From DATBVX01 sp963696675 (GTDB taxonomy: Bacteria; Pseudomonadota; Gammaproteobacteria; Steroidobacterales; Steroidobacteraceae), in NCBI GenBank assembly GCA_963696675.1, contig CAVOLM010000024.1, forward strand, positions 62,001 through 126,000: a stretch of DNA of 64,000 nucleotides, written 5' to 3'. The notes below the pieces were generated by a model. That model was not told where the DNA came from and did no database searches. It was given only the letters and a program-made list of their open reading frames with translations. The translations under genes were made by a program, and so were the position numbers. Positions 9,880 to 19,020 of this stretch are shown here, piece after piece (position 1 is the first letter of the stretch; each line of letters starts with the position of its first letter).

Positions 9880-10577
9880 GTGACCGCGACTTCGGTGCTC
9901 AGCGCACGCGAACTGCGCAAGCAGTTTCGCAGGGTGACGTCACTCTCGATGTCCTGAACGGGGTGAACCTGCAGGTGACCCGCGGTGAGCGCGTCGCGAT
10001 CATCGGCGCGTCCGGCTCCGGCAAGACGACGCTGCTGCAGTTGCTGGGGGGGCTCGATCTGCCGACTGGCGGCAGCGTGTCTATCCAGGGCCGTGAAATG
10101 AGCGCGTTGTCTGATGCGCAGCGGGGCGAACTGCGCAATCGCGCGGTCGGGTTCGTCTACCAGTTCCATCACCTGCTGCCGGAATTCACCGCCCTCGAGA
10201 ACGTTGCGATGCCCCTGCTGGTGCGGCGCATGCCATCAGCGCAGGCTCGGGATGCGGCGGCTCATCTGCTCGACCGTGTCGGTCTCAGCGCGCGCTTGCG
10301 TCATCGCCCGTCACAACTGTCGGGTGGCGAGCGCCAGCGGGCAGCAGTGGCGCGTGCGCTCGTGACGCGGCCGGCACTGGTGCTCGCCGATGAGCCGACC
10401 GGCAACCTCGATGGCCAGAATGCGGCAGCGGTTTTCGAGCTGATGCTGGAACTGAATCGGGAGCTCGGGACCAGCCTCGTGGTCGTGACTCACGATCCCC
10501 GCCTGGCGGGGCGCATGGACAGGGTATTGGAGTTAGAGGGCGGGATTCTGGTCGATCGCGCCAGATTGCGCTCTTAA
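9880..10577 (+). CDS. lolD: Lipoprotein-releasing ABC transporter ATPase LolD (frame broken near N-terminus)
   Basis: ATPase of LolCDE. Walker A GASGSGKTTLLQLLGG, Q-loop region FVYQFHHLLPEFTALEN (the LLPEF stretch is typical of LolD), signature LSGGERQRAAVARAL, Walker B LVLADEPTGNLD, H-loop VVTHD. The ATG at 9861 opens a longer frame, but its first 25 residues look unlike any ABC protein. The GTG at 9880, in another frame, encodes VTATSVLSARELRKQFR, which is the usual LolD N-terminus, so one base is probably missing near 9931. The 3' end overlaps the convergent DUF2062 gene by 45 bases. Confidence 0.92.
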
Positions 10578-11084
10578 CCGCGCTACGCGGCGCTGGTAAC
10601 GATGCATGACATGCTGGCGCCACCACATCGACATCGCGAGATAGCCGAACAGCGCTGCCACTGTTCCGCTCACCAGGCAGCCGAGCAGGAACGGTTTCCA
10701 GATCGCGACAAGATTTTCACTCGCCCAGTCCCATGTGAGTGCGAAGTCAAAGGACTCCAGGTTGCTGCCGGTGAGCACCGTCCCGACCCAGTAGGCGCCA
10801 AAAAATACCGGGACCATCGTGAGTGGATTCACCAGCAGAATCGTCAACATCGAGAGCGGCAGATTGGCGCGCAGGAGTATCGCCGCCGTTGGCGCCAGCA
10901 GGAGATGAACGGGCAAAGGGACGAAGCAGATGAACAGTCCCAGCGTTACGGCTCGGATGACGCTGCGCCGGTGCAGAGTCCAGTAGGCCGGGTTGCTCAA
11001 AGCGCCGCGAAAAGGCCGCAGGTACCAGCGGCGAGCCAGTGAGTGTCGGTCGGGCAGAATTCTCTTCAGGAATGGGCGCGGCAT
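10533..11084 (-). CDS. DUF2062 membrane protein
   Basis: A 183-residue inner-membrane protein of the DUF2062 family. The N-terminus is basic with WYLRPFRGALSNPAYWTLHRRSV, followed by a hydrophobic segment with the family's pattern GLFICFVPLPVHLLLA (about 50-65), NPLTMVPVFFGAYWVG (about 86-101), and a last helix FLLGCLVSGTVAALFGYLAM (about 135-154). The function of the family is not established. It sits between lolD (convergent, 45-base overlap) and comEC (divergent, 41-base gap), a placement seen in related genomes. Confidence 0.85.
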   Translation of the reverse strand: MPRPFLKRILPDRHSLARRWYLRPFRGALSNPAYWTLHRRSVIRAVTLGLFICFVPLPVHLLLAPTAAILLRANLPLSMLTILLVNPLTMVPVFFGAYWVGTVLTGSNLESFDFALTWDWASENLVAIWKPFLLGCLVSGTVAALFGYLAMSMWWRQHVMHRYQRRVARLRAQSGAIDQNPAL

Positions 11085-11125
11085 GATCGGGGGACGGACT
11101 CTAGCAGCAAGAGCTTAGCGCACGC

Positions 11126-13431
11126 ATGTTACCGCGACACGCCCTGGCGTTTCTGGCGGGGATCTTGTGCGTGGAGCATTCCAGCGGCCTGGAAGGATTC
11201 CTGCGACGCTGCACCGCTGCTCGTCGGCATCCTCCTCGCCTCCGGGATCTGGGGTCCGCGAGTTGTTGGCTGGTGCGCCGCGGGAACACTTTGGGCGCTG
11301 GTCCGTGCGTTGAGTCTCCTGGCGCACCAACTACCTGCGGAGCTGGACGGGACTGATTGGCTGATCCGCGGGGATGTGGTCTCCCTGCCCGCGGCGAACG
11401 CCGGACAGACAAGGTTCGAGTTTGCTCCGGATCCGCAGCCCGGGCTGCCACGCAAGCTCCAGCTGACGTGGTTCGACGCCAGGTCAGCCGCCGCGCGCCG
11501 CCGAGTGCTGGCAACTGCGCGTTCGGCTGCGGGCTGCGCGAGGTTTCGCCAATCCCGGCGGGTTCGACTACGAGGGAAGCCTGTTTCGCAACGGAATCGG
11601 TGCGACCGGCTATGTGCGCAACTCGCCAGACAACCTCAAGCTGGGGGACCGTGCGCCGGCGTACCCGGTACTCGCGGTCCGGGCCACTGTCGCTCGACAT
11701 ATCAACGTGGCACTGCACAGCAGCGCCGCTGCAGGAGTGATTGCGGGGCTGGCTGTCGGAGCTACCGAGGACATCTCAGCGGCGCAATGGCAGGTATTCT
11801 CGGCCACCGGCACGACGCACCTCATCGCGATATCGGGACTGCATGTCACCATGGTCGCAGCGCTCGCCATGCTGGCAGCGCGTCGGTTCTGGCAACTGCC
11901 GCGTCGGCGATTGCCGCGCACCTGCCAGGCGAATGTCGCTTGCCTGTGTGGCGCCCTCGCGGCGGCGGGTTACGCGCTTCTCGCAGGGTTCTCCGTTCCG
12001 ACTCAGCGCACGCTCGCCATGCTGCTGGTCGGAGTGGGTTCCACCTGGCTGCGCCGCGCGCCGCCAGCATCTCAGGTCCTGTCCGTTGCCCTGATCGCTG
12101 TTCTGCTCATTGACCCGCATGCGGCACTGACGGCGGGTTTCTGGCTCTCATTCCTCGCCGTTGCTGCAATCCTCGCCATGCTCGGGAGCCTGGTATTGCC
12201 GGCGCAGCCACTGCGCGCGTTCTTCACCACGCAGAACGTCGTATCGCTGGCGTTGCTTCCCGCAACGCTGCTCTTGTTTGGCAGCGTGTCACTGGTGGCG
12301 CCACTCGCAAACCTTGTGGCGATACCGGCGTTCAGTTGCGTCCTCGTGCCGGTGACGCTGCTTGGCACCTTGGTCCTGGGGCTGGCTCCGTCTGTGGCGC
12401 ACAGCCTGTTTACTCTCGGTGGATGGTGCGTAGATCAGCTCTGGCCGGCCCTCGAATGGGGCGCGCGGCTGCCGGTGGCGATCATCCATCCGGCCACGCC
12501 TTCGCTCGCAACTTCCGTCCTGCTCGTGATCGGCGCGCTGGGCGCTCTCGCGCCGCTTCCCTGGAGCCTGCGTGCGCCGACACTACTTCTGATACCACTC
12601 CTGTTCGCGAGTCCCGCGCAGCGGACGCCTGGAGATTTCACCATCACGACCCTGGATGTGGGGCAGGGGCTGGCAGTAGTCGTGCAGACCAGGTCGCATG
12701 CGCTTCTCTTCGATGCCGGACCGCGGTTTCGAAATGGGCGCTCAACCGGCGAGCTCGCCGTCCTCCCGTACCTGCATGAGGTCGGCGTGCGGGCGCTCGA
12801 CCTGGTGGTGGTGAGTCACGCCGATGCAGATCACGCGGGTGGAGTTCCCGCGGTGGAGCGAGTTCTGATGTTGCGGGAAGTGCGTCGAGGCAACGGCGTC
12901 CAGGGCCTGCATGTCCCAGCGGCAGCATGTCAGCGTGGCGAAGCGTGGATCTGGGACGGCGTGCGCTTTGAGTTCCTGAGTCCCGGCAGAGGGGAGCAGT
13001 GGAGCGAGAACGATGGTTCGTGCGTCCTCGAGATTGGGAATATGCATGGCCGCGCGCTACTGACCGGCGACATCGAAGCGAACGCGGAGGGCCACCTCGC
13101 CGAACTCGGGTTGTGGCGTGTGGCCGACCTCATCGTTGTTCCGCATCACGGCAGTCGCAGTTCTTCATCCGACGCCGTCGTCGACTCGATCGCCGCGCGC
13201 TACGCGATCGTTTCCGCAGGCGCGCACAATCGCTGGCACTTTCCTCACGCCGAGGTCGTCGAGCGCTGGTGTCGCTCCGATGCGCAGGTGATCAATACGG
13301 CGGATTGGGGTGCGATCGGTGTCGATTTCAGTGCCCGATCCGGTATGCAGCCACCGCGGTCTTATCGCGCTGCGCATCGCCACTACTGGAGCGCGCCCGC
13401 GCCATTCGCCGGCCGATCGCTGTGCTCATGA
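11126..13431 (+). CDS. comEC: DNA internalization competence protein ComEC/Rec2 (frame broken)
   Basis: Inner-membrane channel for uptake of single-stranded DNA during natural transformation. It starts MLPRHALAFLAGIL (first helix), then an OB-fold-like region (RGDVVSLP...), the competence domain with the characteristic HLIAISGLHVTMVAALAML, about ten membrane helices, and a C-terminal metallo-beta-lactamase-like domain: LDVGQGLAVVVQT, SHADADHAGG (the HxDxDH metal motif), LLTGDIEANAE, VVPHHGSRSSSS. The length is about 768 codons. The frame changes near 11205 and 11510-11540; the last 605 codons are open. With the ComEA-like gene at 59.1 kb it suggests transformation capacity, but pili genes are not in the window. 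Confidence 0.92.
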
Positions 13432-13460
13432 CGCGAGGCCTGTGCTAACCAAATCAATTG

Positions 13461-13489
13461 TTTATGCACATCCCTTGATGCAGTATCAT
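13461..13489 (+). promoter_or_regulatory. Candidate promoter for exbB-exbD-msbA-lpxK
   Basis: TATCAT at 13484-13489 (five of six consensus matches), preceded at 17 bases by a weak -35, TTTATG at 13461-13466. It lies in the locally AT-rich gap between comEC and exbB, 36 bases before the exbB start. Confidence 0.35.
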
Positions 13490-13525
13490 CCGCCGCCGTC
13501 GCGGTGCAGAAAGTGGCTTCGATGC

Positions 13526-14182
13526 ATGTGGGAAATCATTCAAGCCGGCGGGCCCATGATGTGGCCCATCATCTTGTGCTCCATCATGGCAGCAGCCATC
13601 GTTCTGGAGCGCTTATGGACTTTACAGCAGAAGCGCGTCCTGCCGCGCGAGCTCACCGAACAGGTGTGGCGCTGGGTTCAGAATAACCAGGTCACCGACA
13701 AGCTCATCGCGGCACTCGAACAGAATTCGCCTCTCGGCCGCGTGCTGGCCGTGGGGCTGGTCAACCGGCATCGCACGCGCGACATCATGATGGAGCGGCT
13801 CGAGGACGCGGGCCGACACGTGGTGCATGAGCTGGAGCGATTCCTCAACACGCTCGGCACGATCGCGTCGGTCTCACCGCTCCTCGGCCTGCTCGGTACC
13901 GTGATCGGCATCATTCGTGCCTTCAATGCGATCTCCTTGGAAGGCAGCGGCGACCCGCGCGTCCTAGCGGGTGGCATTGGCGAAGCCCTGATCGCGACTG
14001 CGGCCGGCCTGTGTGTCGCAATTCCCTCCCTGTTCGCCTACCGCATTCTGCGCGGCAAGGTGAACGGCATCGTCATCCAGATGGAAAAGGAGGCGATGAA
14101 GCTCATCGATGCCATGGAGGGCGCAGGCGTCCGCAGCACGAGCGTGAGTGCGCCAGTCGCACGCGCTACGGGCACCTCATGA
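13526..14182 (+). CDS. exbB: MotA/TolQ/ExbB proton channel family protein
   Basis: Three-helix inner-membrane subunit of an ExbB/TolQ-type complex that turns the proton gradient into mechanical work. 218 residues starting MWEIIQAGGPMMWPIILCS; helix 1 at about 11-30, then a cytoplasmic domain, then the conserved block VSPLLGLLGTVIGIIRAFNA (about 113-132) and AGGIGEALIATAAGLCVAIP (about 150-169), which carry helices 2 and 3. The start at 13526 avoids an implausible 70-residue extension reaching into comEC. It overlaps exbD by ATGA. Placement in front of msbA-lpxK is the usual location of the exbB2/exbD2-like pair; its energised partner (TonB or another protein) is not encoded here. Confidence 0.88.
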   Translation: MWEIIQAGGPMMWPIILCSIMAAAIVLERLWTLQQKRVLPRELTEQVWRWVQNNQVTDKLIAALEQNSPLGRVLAVGLVNRHRTRDIMMERLEDAGRHVVHELERFLNTLGTIASVSPLLGLLGTVIGIIRAFNAISLEGSGDPRVLAGGIGEALIATAAGLCVAIPSLFAYRILRGKVNGIVIQMEKEAMKLIDAMEGAGVRSTSVSAPVARATGTS

Positions 14183-14616
14183 ATCTCAATCGAGACAGCG
14201 AGTCGCAGGGTATCAACGAACCCGAGATCAACGTCGTGTCGCTGATCGATGTGGTGTTGCTGCTGGTCGTGTTCTTCATGGTCTCGAGCACCTTTGTGGT
14301 GGAAGGGCGCATCAAGGTGCAGCTTCCCAATGCGAGTTCGGTACCGGTCAACTCCACGATTGCTGATCCCATCGTGGTGACCGTGACGGCGCAGGGCGCG
14401 TATCGCGTGAACGAGCGCAGCCTCATCAACAACAGCCCGCAAACTCTACGCACGGCGCTGCAACGCATCGCGGGCGAGCGCCGCAAGATTCCCGTCACTA
14501 TTCGCGCCGACGCTCGCGCCACGCACCAGTCGGTCGTCACCGCCATGGATGTCGTTGGCCGATTGGGTTTCGCCCAGATCAACATCGCCACTTTGAACGA
14601 GCAGGGCGGCGGGTGA
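14179..14616 (+). CDS. exbD: ExbD/TolR family biopolymer transport protein
   Basis: Partner of the preceding ExbB. 145 residues: short cytoplasmic N-terminus with EPEINVVSLIDVVLLLVVFFM (residues 14-34). The aspartate of LIDVV is the proton-carrying residue of the single membrane helix. The periplasmic domain follows, with the family pattern IPVTIRADARATHQSVVTAMDVV (residues 106-128). The ATG overlaps the exbB stop (ATGA at 14179-14182) and msbA begins 4 bases after the stop, so the genes are almost certainly co-transcribed. Confidence 0.9.
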   Translation: MNLNRDSESQGINEPEINVVSLIDVVLLLVVFFMVSSTFVVEGRIKVQLPNASSVPVNSTIADPIVVTVTAQGAYRVNERSLINNSPQTLRTALQRIAGERRKIPVTIRADARATHQSVVTAMDVVGRLGFAQINIATLNEQGGG

Positions 14617-14619
14617 GCC

Positions 14620-16356
14620 TTGGCGCAACCAGCGCGTGCTGACGACGCCTTTCGCATCTATCGGCGCCTGCTGCGTTACGCGGCGCCCCACTGGGGAATG
14701 TTCAGCATCGGCGTCGTCGGCATGGCGCTGTTTGCCGCGAGTGACGCGTCGATTGCGTGGTTGACGCAGAAGTTTCTCTATGGTGCCTTCGTCAAGGCGG
14801 ACCTCAAGGTGCTGGCACTCGTGCCGCTGGCCGCCTTCATCTTGTTCCTGGTTCGGGGCGTGGGCGATTACATCTCCAATTACTTTCCCGGCTGGGTCGG
14901 CCGGCAGGTGATCAAGCGGCTGCGCGGCGAGCTGTTCACGCACTACCTGCACCTGCCGTCTTTGTATTTCGACGGGCAGGCTTCCGGCCAGATGCTGTCG
15001 AAGCTCACCTACAACATCGAGCTGGTGGCCGAGGCGACCACCAATGCCATCACGGTGATGATTCGTGACACCCTCACCATCGTCGCCCTGGTCGCTTACC
15101 TGCTGTATCTCAACCTGCAACTCGCACTCTTCACATTCATCGCCGCGCCGCTGATTTCGTGGCTGATCCAGGTGGCCAACCGCGCATTTCGTCGTTACAG
15201 CGCGCGCATCCAGAACTCGATGGGCGAAGTGACGCGCGTGGCGAAAGAGGCGATCGATGGCCAGCGCCTGATCAAGGTCTTCAGCGCGCAGGATTTCGAG
15301 GCGCGGGAGTTCGAGAAGGTCAACGAGCGCCATCGCCACAACAACATGCGGCTCATCATGGCAAAGTCGATCAGCAACCCGGTGGTGCAGCAGATCGCGG
15401 CAGTCGCGCTCGCCGCAGTGCTGTTCGTGGCGATCCGCCAGCAGCTGCGTGTCGATCAATTCATGGCATTCCTCACGGCGCTTCTGCTCCTCACGGCACC
15501 GCTTCGCAGGCTGGTCAGCATGGGCGGGCCGCTGCAGCAGGGAATCGCGGCGGGCGCCAGCGTGTTCGAAATGCTGGATGTGCCGCCGGAGGACCAGGGA
15601 GGCGGGCGTGCTCTGCAGCGCGCGCGCGGTGACGTCGAGTATCGGAACGTCTCGTTCGAATACGCAGCTGAGAAGGGTGAAGTTCTGAGGAATGTGAGCT
15701 TCACGGTACGTGCCGGCGAGACGCTGGCGATCGTCGGCAAGTCAGGCAGCGGCAAGACTACGCTGGTAAGCCTGCTGCCACGCTTCTATGACCCGCAGTC
15801 GGGCAGCGTGCGACTCGACGGTCAGGACGTGCGCGAGTACCGCCTCGCGGACCTGCGTCGTCAGGTGAGCCTGGTGAGCCAGGACGTAGTGCTGTTCGAT
15901 GACACGATTCGCAACAACATCGCGTTCGGCGGCATCGAATGCTCGGAGGCCGCCATCCGCGATGCTGCGCGGGCGGCGCATGTGCTCGAGTTCGCCGAGG
16001 AACTGCCGGAAGGGCTCGACACCCACGTGGGCGACCGCGGTGGCAGACTGTCGGGCGGCCAACGCCAGCGCGTCGCCATCGCCAGAGCTCTCCTCAAGGA
16101 TGCTCCGGTTCTGATTCTGGATGAGGCGACCTCGGCACTCGACAGTGAGTCGGAACGGCACATCCAGCAGGCGCTCGCCATTTTGATGCGCAACCGCACC
16201 ACGTTCGTGATTGCGCACCGCTTGTCCACCGTGGAAAACGCGGACCGCATCCTTGTCCTCGATGAGGGTGTGGTAGTCGAGACCGGCACGCATGCCGAGC
16301 TGCTGGCGCGAAACGGCTACTACGCCGCATTGCATCGCATGCAATTCAAAGCCTGA
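14620..16356 (+). CDS. msbA: Lipid A export ATP-binding/permease protein MsbA
   Basis: Half-size ABC exporter flipping core-lipid A across the inner membrane. 578 residues, uninterrupted and of normal length. Six membrane helices in the first 310 residues; then Walker A GKSGSGKTTLVSLLPRFYDP (about 370-389), Q-loop VSLVSQDVVLFDDTI, signature LSGGQRQRVAIARAL, Walker B VLILDEATSALDSES and the H-loop in VIAHRLSTV. It starts with TTG at 14620, directly after the exbD stop; no better start gives the expected N-terminus. lpxK follows after 16 bases, a classic pair in lipid A export and synthesis. Confidence 0.95.
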   Translation: MAQPARADDAFRIYRRLLRYAAPHWGMFSIGVVGMALFAASDASIAWLTQKFLYGAFVKADLKVLALVPLAAFILFLVRGVGDYISNYFPGWVGRQVIKRLRGELFTHYLHLPSLYFDGQASGQMLSKLTYNIELVAEATTNAITVMIRDTLTIVALVAYLLYLNLQLALFTFIAAPLISWLIQVANRAFRRYSARIQNSMGEVTRVAKEAIDGQRLIKVFSAQDFEAREFEKVNERHRHNNMRLIMAKSISNPVVQQIAAVALAAVLFVAIRQQLRVDQFMAFLTALLLLTAPLRRLVSMGGPLQQGIAAGASVFEMLDVPPEDQGGGRALQRARGDVEYRNVSFEYAAEKGEVLRNVSFTVRAGETLAIVGKSGSGKTTLVSLLPRFYDPQSGSVRLDGQDVREYRLADLRRQVSLVSQDVVLFDDTIRNNIAFGGIECSEAAIRDAARAAHVLEFAEELPEGLDTHVGDRGGRLSGGQRQRVAIARALLKDAPVLILDEATSALDSESERHIQQALAILMRNRTTFVIAHRLSTVENADRILVLDEGVVVETGTHAELLARNGYYAALHRMQFKA

Positions 16357-16372
16357 TCCGCTGGAGAAGCGG

Positions 16373-17362
16373 GTGTACGACTGGTTGCAACGCGTCTGGT
16401 ATGCGAAAGCCCCCTCGGGTGTCGTGCTCCTGCCCCTGGCGTGGATCTTTGGCGGTCTCGTGCGCTTGCGACGCTGGCTCTACGCTCGGGGCTGGGCACG
16501 CTCCGTCGCGGTCGCCCGCCCGGTCATCGTGGTAGGCAATCTCACCGTCGGAGGCACTGGCAAGACGCCGCTGGTGCTATGGCTGGCCGCGCGAATGCGC
16601 GAGCGTGGTCTGCGGCCGGGAATCATATTGCGGGGCTATCGGGGGGGTACTCGAACATCGCGCCGCGTCCATGCCGCTGCCAGTGCGAGCGACGTGGGAG
16701 ATGAAGCCGCCCTGCTGGCTGCAAGGAGTGGCTGCCCGGTTGCGGCAGGAGCGGATCGTATCGCTGACTCGCGCCTGCTGGAGGGAGAGGTCGATGTGAT
16801 CATCGCTGACGATGGGCTGCAGCACTTGCGCCTGCGTCGCGAGCTGGAAATCGTGGTGATCGACGGTGAGCGGCGCTTCGGCAATCGGCGCTTGCTGCCG
16901 GCGGGACCGTTGCGCGAGCCCCTCGATCGCCTCGAGAGCGTCGATGCAGTCGTCGTGAACGGCGGAACCGACGGCGTCGGCGGACTGAAAATGTCGCTCG
17001 CCGGTGCAGAGGCCGTGTCGCTTGCAGGAGGCGAACGACGCGCACTGTCCGCTTTCGCCCCGGGCCCGGTTCACGCGCTAGCCGCGATCGGCAACCCGGA
17101 ACGTTTCTTTGCGATGCTGCGCCAGAAGGGCCTGAATCTCATTCCACATCCCTTTGCAGATCACCATGCGTTCAGGCGCAGGGATCTTGAATTCGGCGAC
17201 TCGCTTCCGGTACTGATGACCGAAAAGGACGCGGTGAAATGCGCTGGAATCGTTGACCGGCGTCATTGGTACGTGCCGGTGCAAGCCGTGCTCAGCGAGG
17301 CGGACGCGGAGCAGCTGCTGACTCTCGCGGCCCAGGCGGTACGAGCCAAACGAGGGGGCTAG
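16373..17362 (+). CDS. lpxK: Tetraacyldisaccharide 4'-kinase LpxK
   Basis: Inner-membrane-associated kinase that phosphorylates the 4' position of the lipid A precursor. The start is a GTG at 16373 behind GGAGAAG, giving VYDWLQRVWY, the usual LpxK N-terminus, and 329 residues. The membrane anchor lies around residues 17-32. The P-loop is VVGNLTVGGTGKTPLV (about 51-66) and the DDGLQH motif (about 148-153) is present, as expected of the family. The stop codon shares the four bases CTAG (17359-17362) with the stop of the convergent gene downstream. Confidence 0.95.
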   Translation: MYDWLQRVWYAKAPSGVVLLPLAWIFGGLVRLRRWLYARGWARSVAVARPVIVVGNLTVGGTGKTPLVLWLAARMRERGLRPGIILRGYRGGTRTSRRVHAAASASDVGDEAALLAARSGCPVAAGADRIADSRLLEGEVDVIIADDGLQHLRLRRELEIVVIDGERRFGNRRLLPAGPLREPLDRLESVDAVVVNGGTDGVGGLKMSLAGAEAVSLAGGERRALSAFAPGPVHALAAIGNPERFFAMLRQKGLNLIPHPFADHHAFRRRDLEFGDSLPVLMTEKDAVKCAGIVDRRHWYVPVQAVLSEADAEQLLTLAAQAVRAKRGG

Positions 17363-17631
17363 TGCTTTTTCTTGCGGCGCTTGGACGATCCGTGACCGTC
17401 ACCGCCGCCGCCGATGTCGTAATCGTCGAAATCGCTGAGCTGTTCGGAAGTGCGCTTCTCCTCCATGTAGCGTTCCAGCCGTCGCCACGCCGGATCGGTG
17501 ACCTTGGGTCCCCGGCGCTTCATGGACTCGAGATCCTTGATCAGATGATCAACGTCGAGGTCCTCGGATTCCTCCGCGGCCTCGTCGTTCTCGTCCTCTT
17601 CGTATTCGTCCGACTCGCTTTTCTCGCTCAT
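17359..17631 (-). CDS. Small acidic protein, PA3496-like
   Basis: 90 residues with a very acidic N-terminal third (ESDEYEEDENDEAAEESEDLD), a central conserved-looking segment DPAWRRLERYMEEKRTSEQL (about 46-65), then DFDDYDI, a glycine run and a basic tail SKRRKKKH. The WRRxERYxEEKR...DYD pattern resembles the PA3496 family of small proteins suggested to matter for envelope integrity; this is a tentative match. Its TAG stop overlaps the lpxK stop. The type II secretion gene gspF ends 107 bases upstream on the same strand. Confidence 0.6.
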   Translation of the reverse strand: MSEKSESDEYEEDENDEAAEESEDLDVDHLIKDLESMKRRGPKVTDPAWRRLERYMEEKRTSEQLSDFDDYDIGGGGDGHGSSKRRKKKH

Positions 17632-17738
17632 CGATACGCACCGTCGCGATTCCGCAACACCGACAGTGGATCGCGACGCGCGCGGTTATAAAGCGAATCG
17701 CAAACGGAGGCAAGTGCGTTCTTGGCAGAAGCCCCGAA

Positions 17739-18959
17739 TCAGTGCACCAGCTCATTGAGCTGGAAAATGGGCAGGAGCAATGCAAAGACGATGCCCATGA
17801 CCAGCAATCCCATGAAGACGATCAGTACCGGCCCCATCAGGCCCAGTAGCGTGCCGATCAGCCCGTCCAGCTCGCGCTCCTGGTTGGTGGCCGCCCGTTC
17901 AAGCATCGTCTCGAGTTCACCGCTGGTCTCGCCGCTCGAGATCAGGTGAATCGTCATGGGCGGGAACAGGCGGCTGGCGCCGAGCGACTTGCCGATCGGT
18001 GAGCCCTCGCGAATCCGTTCGCTGGCCTCACCGACTGCCTCGCGCATCGGGACGTTGGTAACGACTTGTGCGGAGATGCGCAGGCTCTCGAGGACCGGTA
18101 CTGCGCTCGCGGTCAGGATGCTGAACGTGCGGGTGAAGCGCGCCGTGTTCACCCCGCGGACCAGGCGGCCGATCAGCGGGATTCGCAGTAGCGCGTGATG
18201 AAACTGGCGCTTCGGTCCCTCGCGGCGCAGGTGGCGAACGATGAGCCACCCAAGCACGGCCAGGGCGATCAGGGCGTAGATGCCATATTCGCGGAAGAAG
18301 TCGCTGGAGCCGATCAGGATCCGCGTGGCGAGCGGCAGCTCGCGCTTGCCGGTCTCGAACACCTTGACGACCTTCGGCACCACGAACACCAGCAGGACCG
18401 AGACAATGCTGAAGCACATGAGGGTGAGCGCAACCGGATAGACCAGGGCATTGCTCACTTTCTGGCGGATCACCTGGCGGTTCTCGGTGTAATCCGCCAG
18501 GCGTTCGAGCACCGCGTCCAGGCGTCCTGATTGCTCGCCAGCGGCGACCGTCGCGCGGTAGATCTCGGGAAACACCTGGGGAAATTCGGCGAATCCATCG
18601 GCGAGGGTGTGGCCCTCCATGACTCGCGAGCGCACGCCGAGCAGGATGCTCTTGATGCGGGGCTTCTCGGTCTGTTGCGAAACAGCGAGCAGGGATTCCT
18701 CGAGCGGCAACCCGGAGCGCACCAGCGTGGCGAGTTGCCGGGTGAGAAGGGCAAGATCGGTGGAGGAGACTCCGCGTGCGATGCCGATCCCGAAACTCTG
18801 CTGGCGACGCGTTTCGGTCTGCACGACCTCCGCGACATTGACCGGCAGGAGCTTTTGCTCGCGCAGGAGCTGGCGGACCTGGCGCGCGGTATCGCCCTCG
18901 ATGACACCCTTGCGTTCCCGGCCGGTCGTGTCGACGGCCGTGTATTCGAATGCGCCCAA
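17739..18959 (-). CDS. gspF: Type II secretion inner-membrane platform protein GspF
   Basis: Platform protein of the type II secretion system that works with the ATPase GspE and the pseudopilins. 406 residues, the family's normal length, uninterrupted. It starts MGAFEYTAVDTTGRERKG and shows two repeated F domains (LLTRQLATLVRSGLPLEESL at about 74-93 and RFTRTFSILTASAVPVLESL at about 277-296). Three membrane helices lie at about 172-195, 225-242 and 377-400. It is the last gene of gspC-D-E-F, 61 bases after gspE. Confidence 0.93.
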   Translation of the reverse strand: MGAFEYTAVDTTGRERKGVIEGDTARQVRQLLREQKLLPVNVAEVVQTETRRQQSFGIGIARGVSSTDLALLTRQLATLVRSGLPLEESLLAVSQQTEKPRIKSILLGVRSRVMEGHTLADGFAEFPQVFPEIYRATVAAGEQSGRLDAVLERLADYTENRQVIRQKVSNALVYPVALTLMCFSIVSVLLVFVVPKVVKVFETGKRELPLATRILIGSSDFFREYGIYALIALAVLGWLIVRHLRREGPKRQFHHALLRIPLIGRLVRGVNTARFTRTFSILTASAVPVLESLRISAQVVTNVPMREAVGEASERIREGSPIGKSLGASRLFPPMTIHLISSGETSGELETMLERAATNQERELDGLIGTLLGLMGPVLIVFMGLLVMGIVFALLLPIFQLNELVH

Positions 18960-19020
18960 CCGTCAATCTCCGTGGGCGTGTCCTGCGCGCGAACCGCAGG
19001 CTACGGGGGCAGGATGTCGG

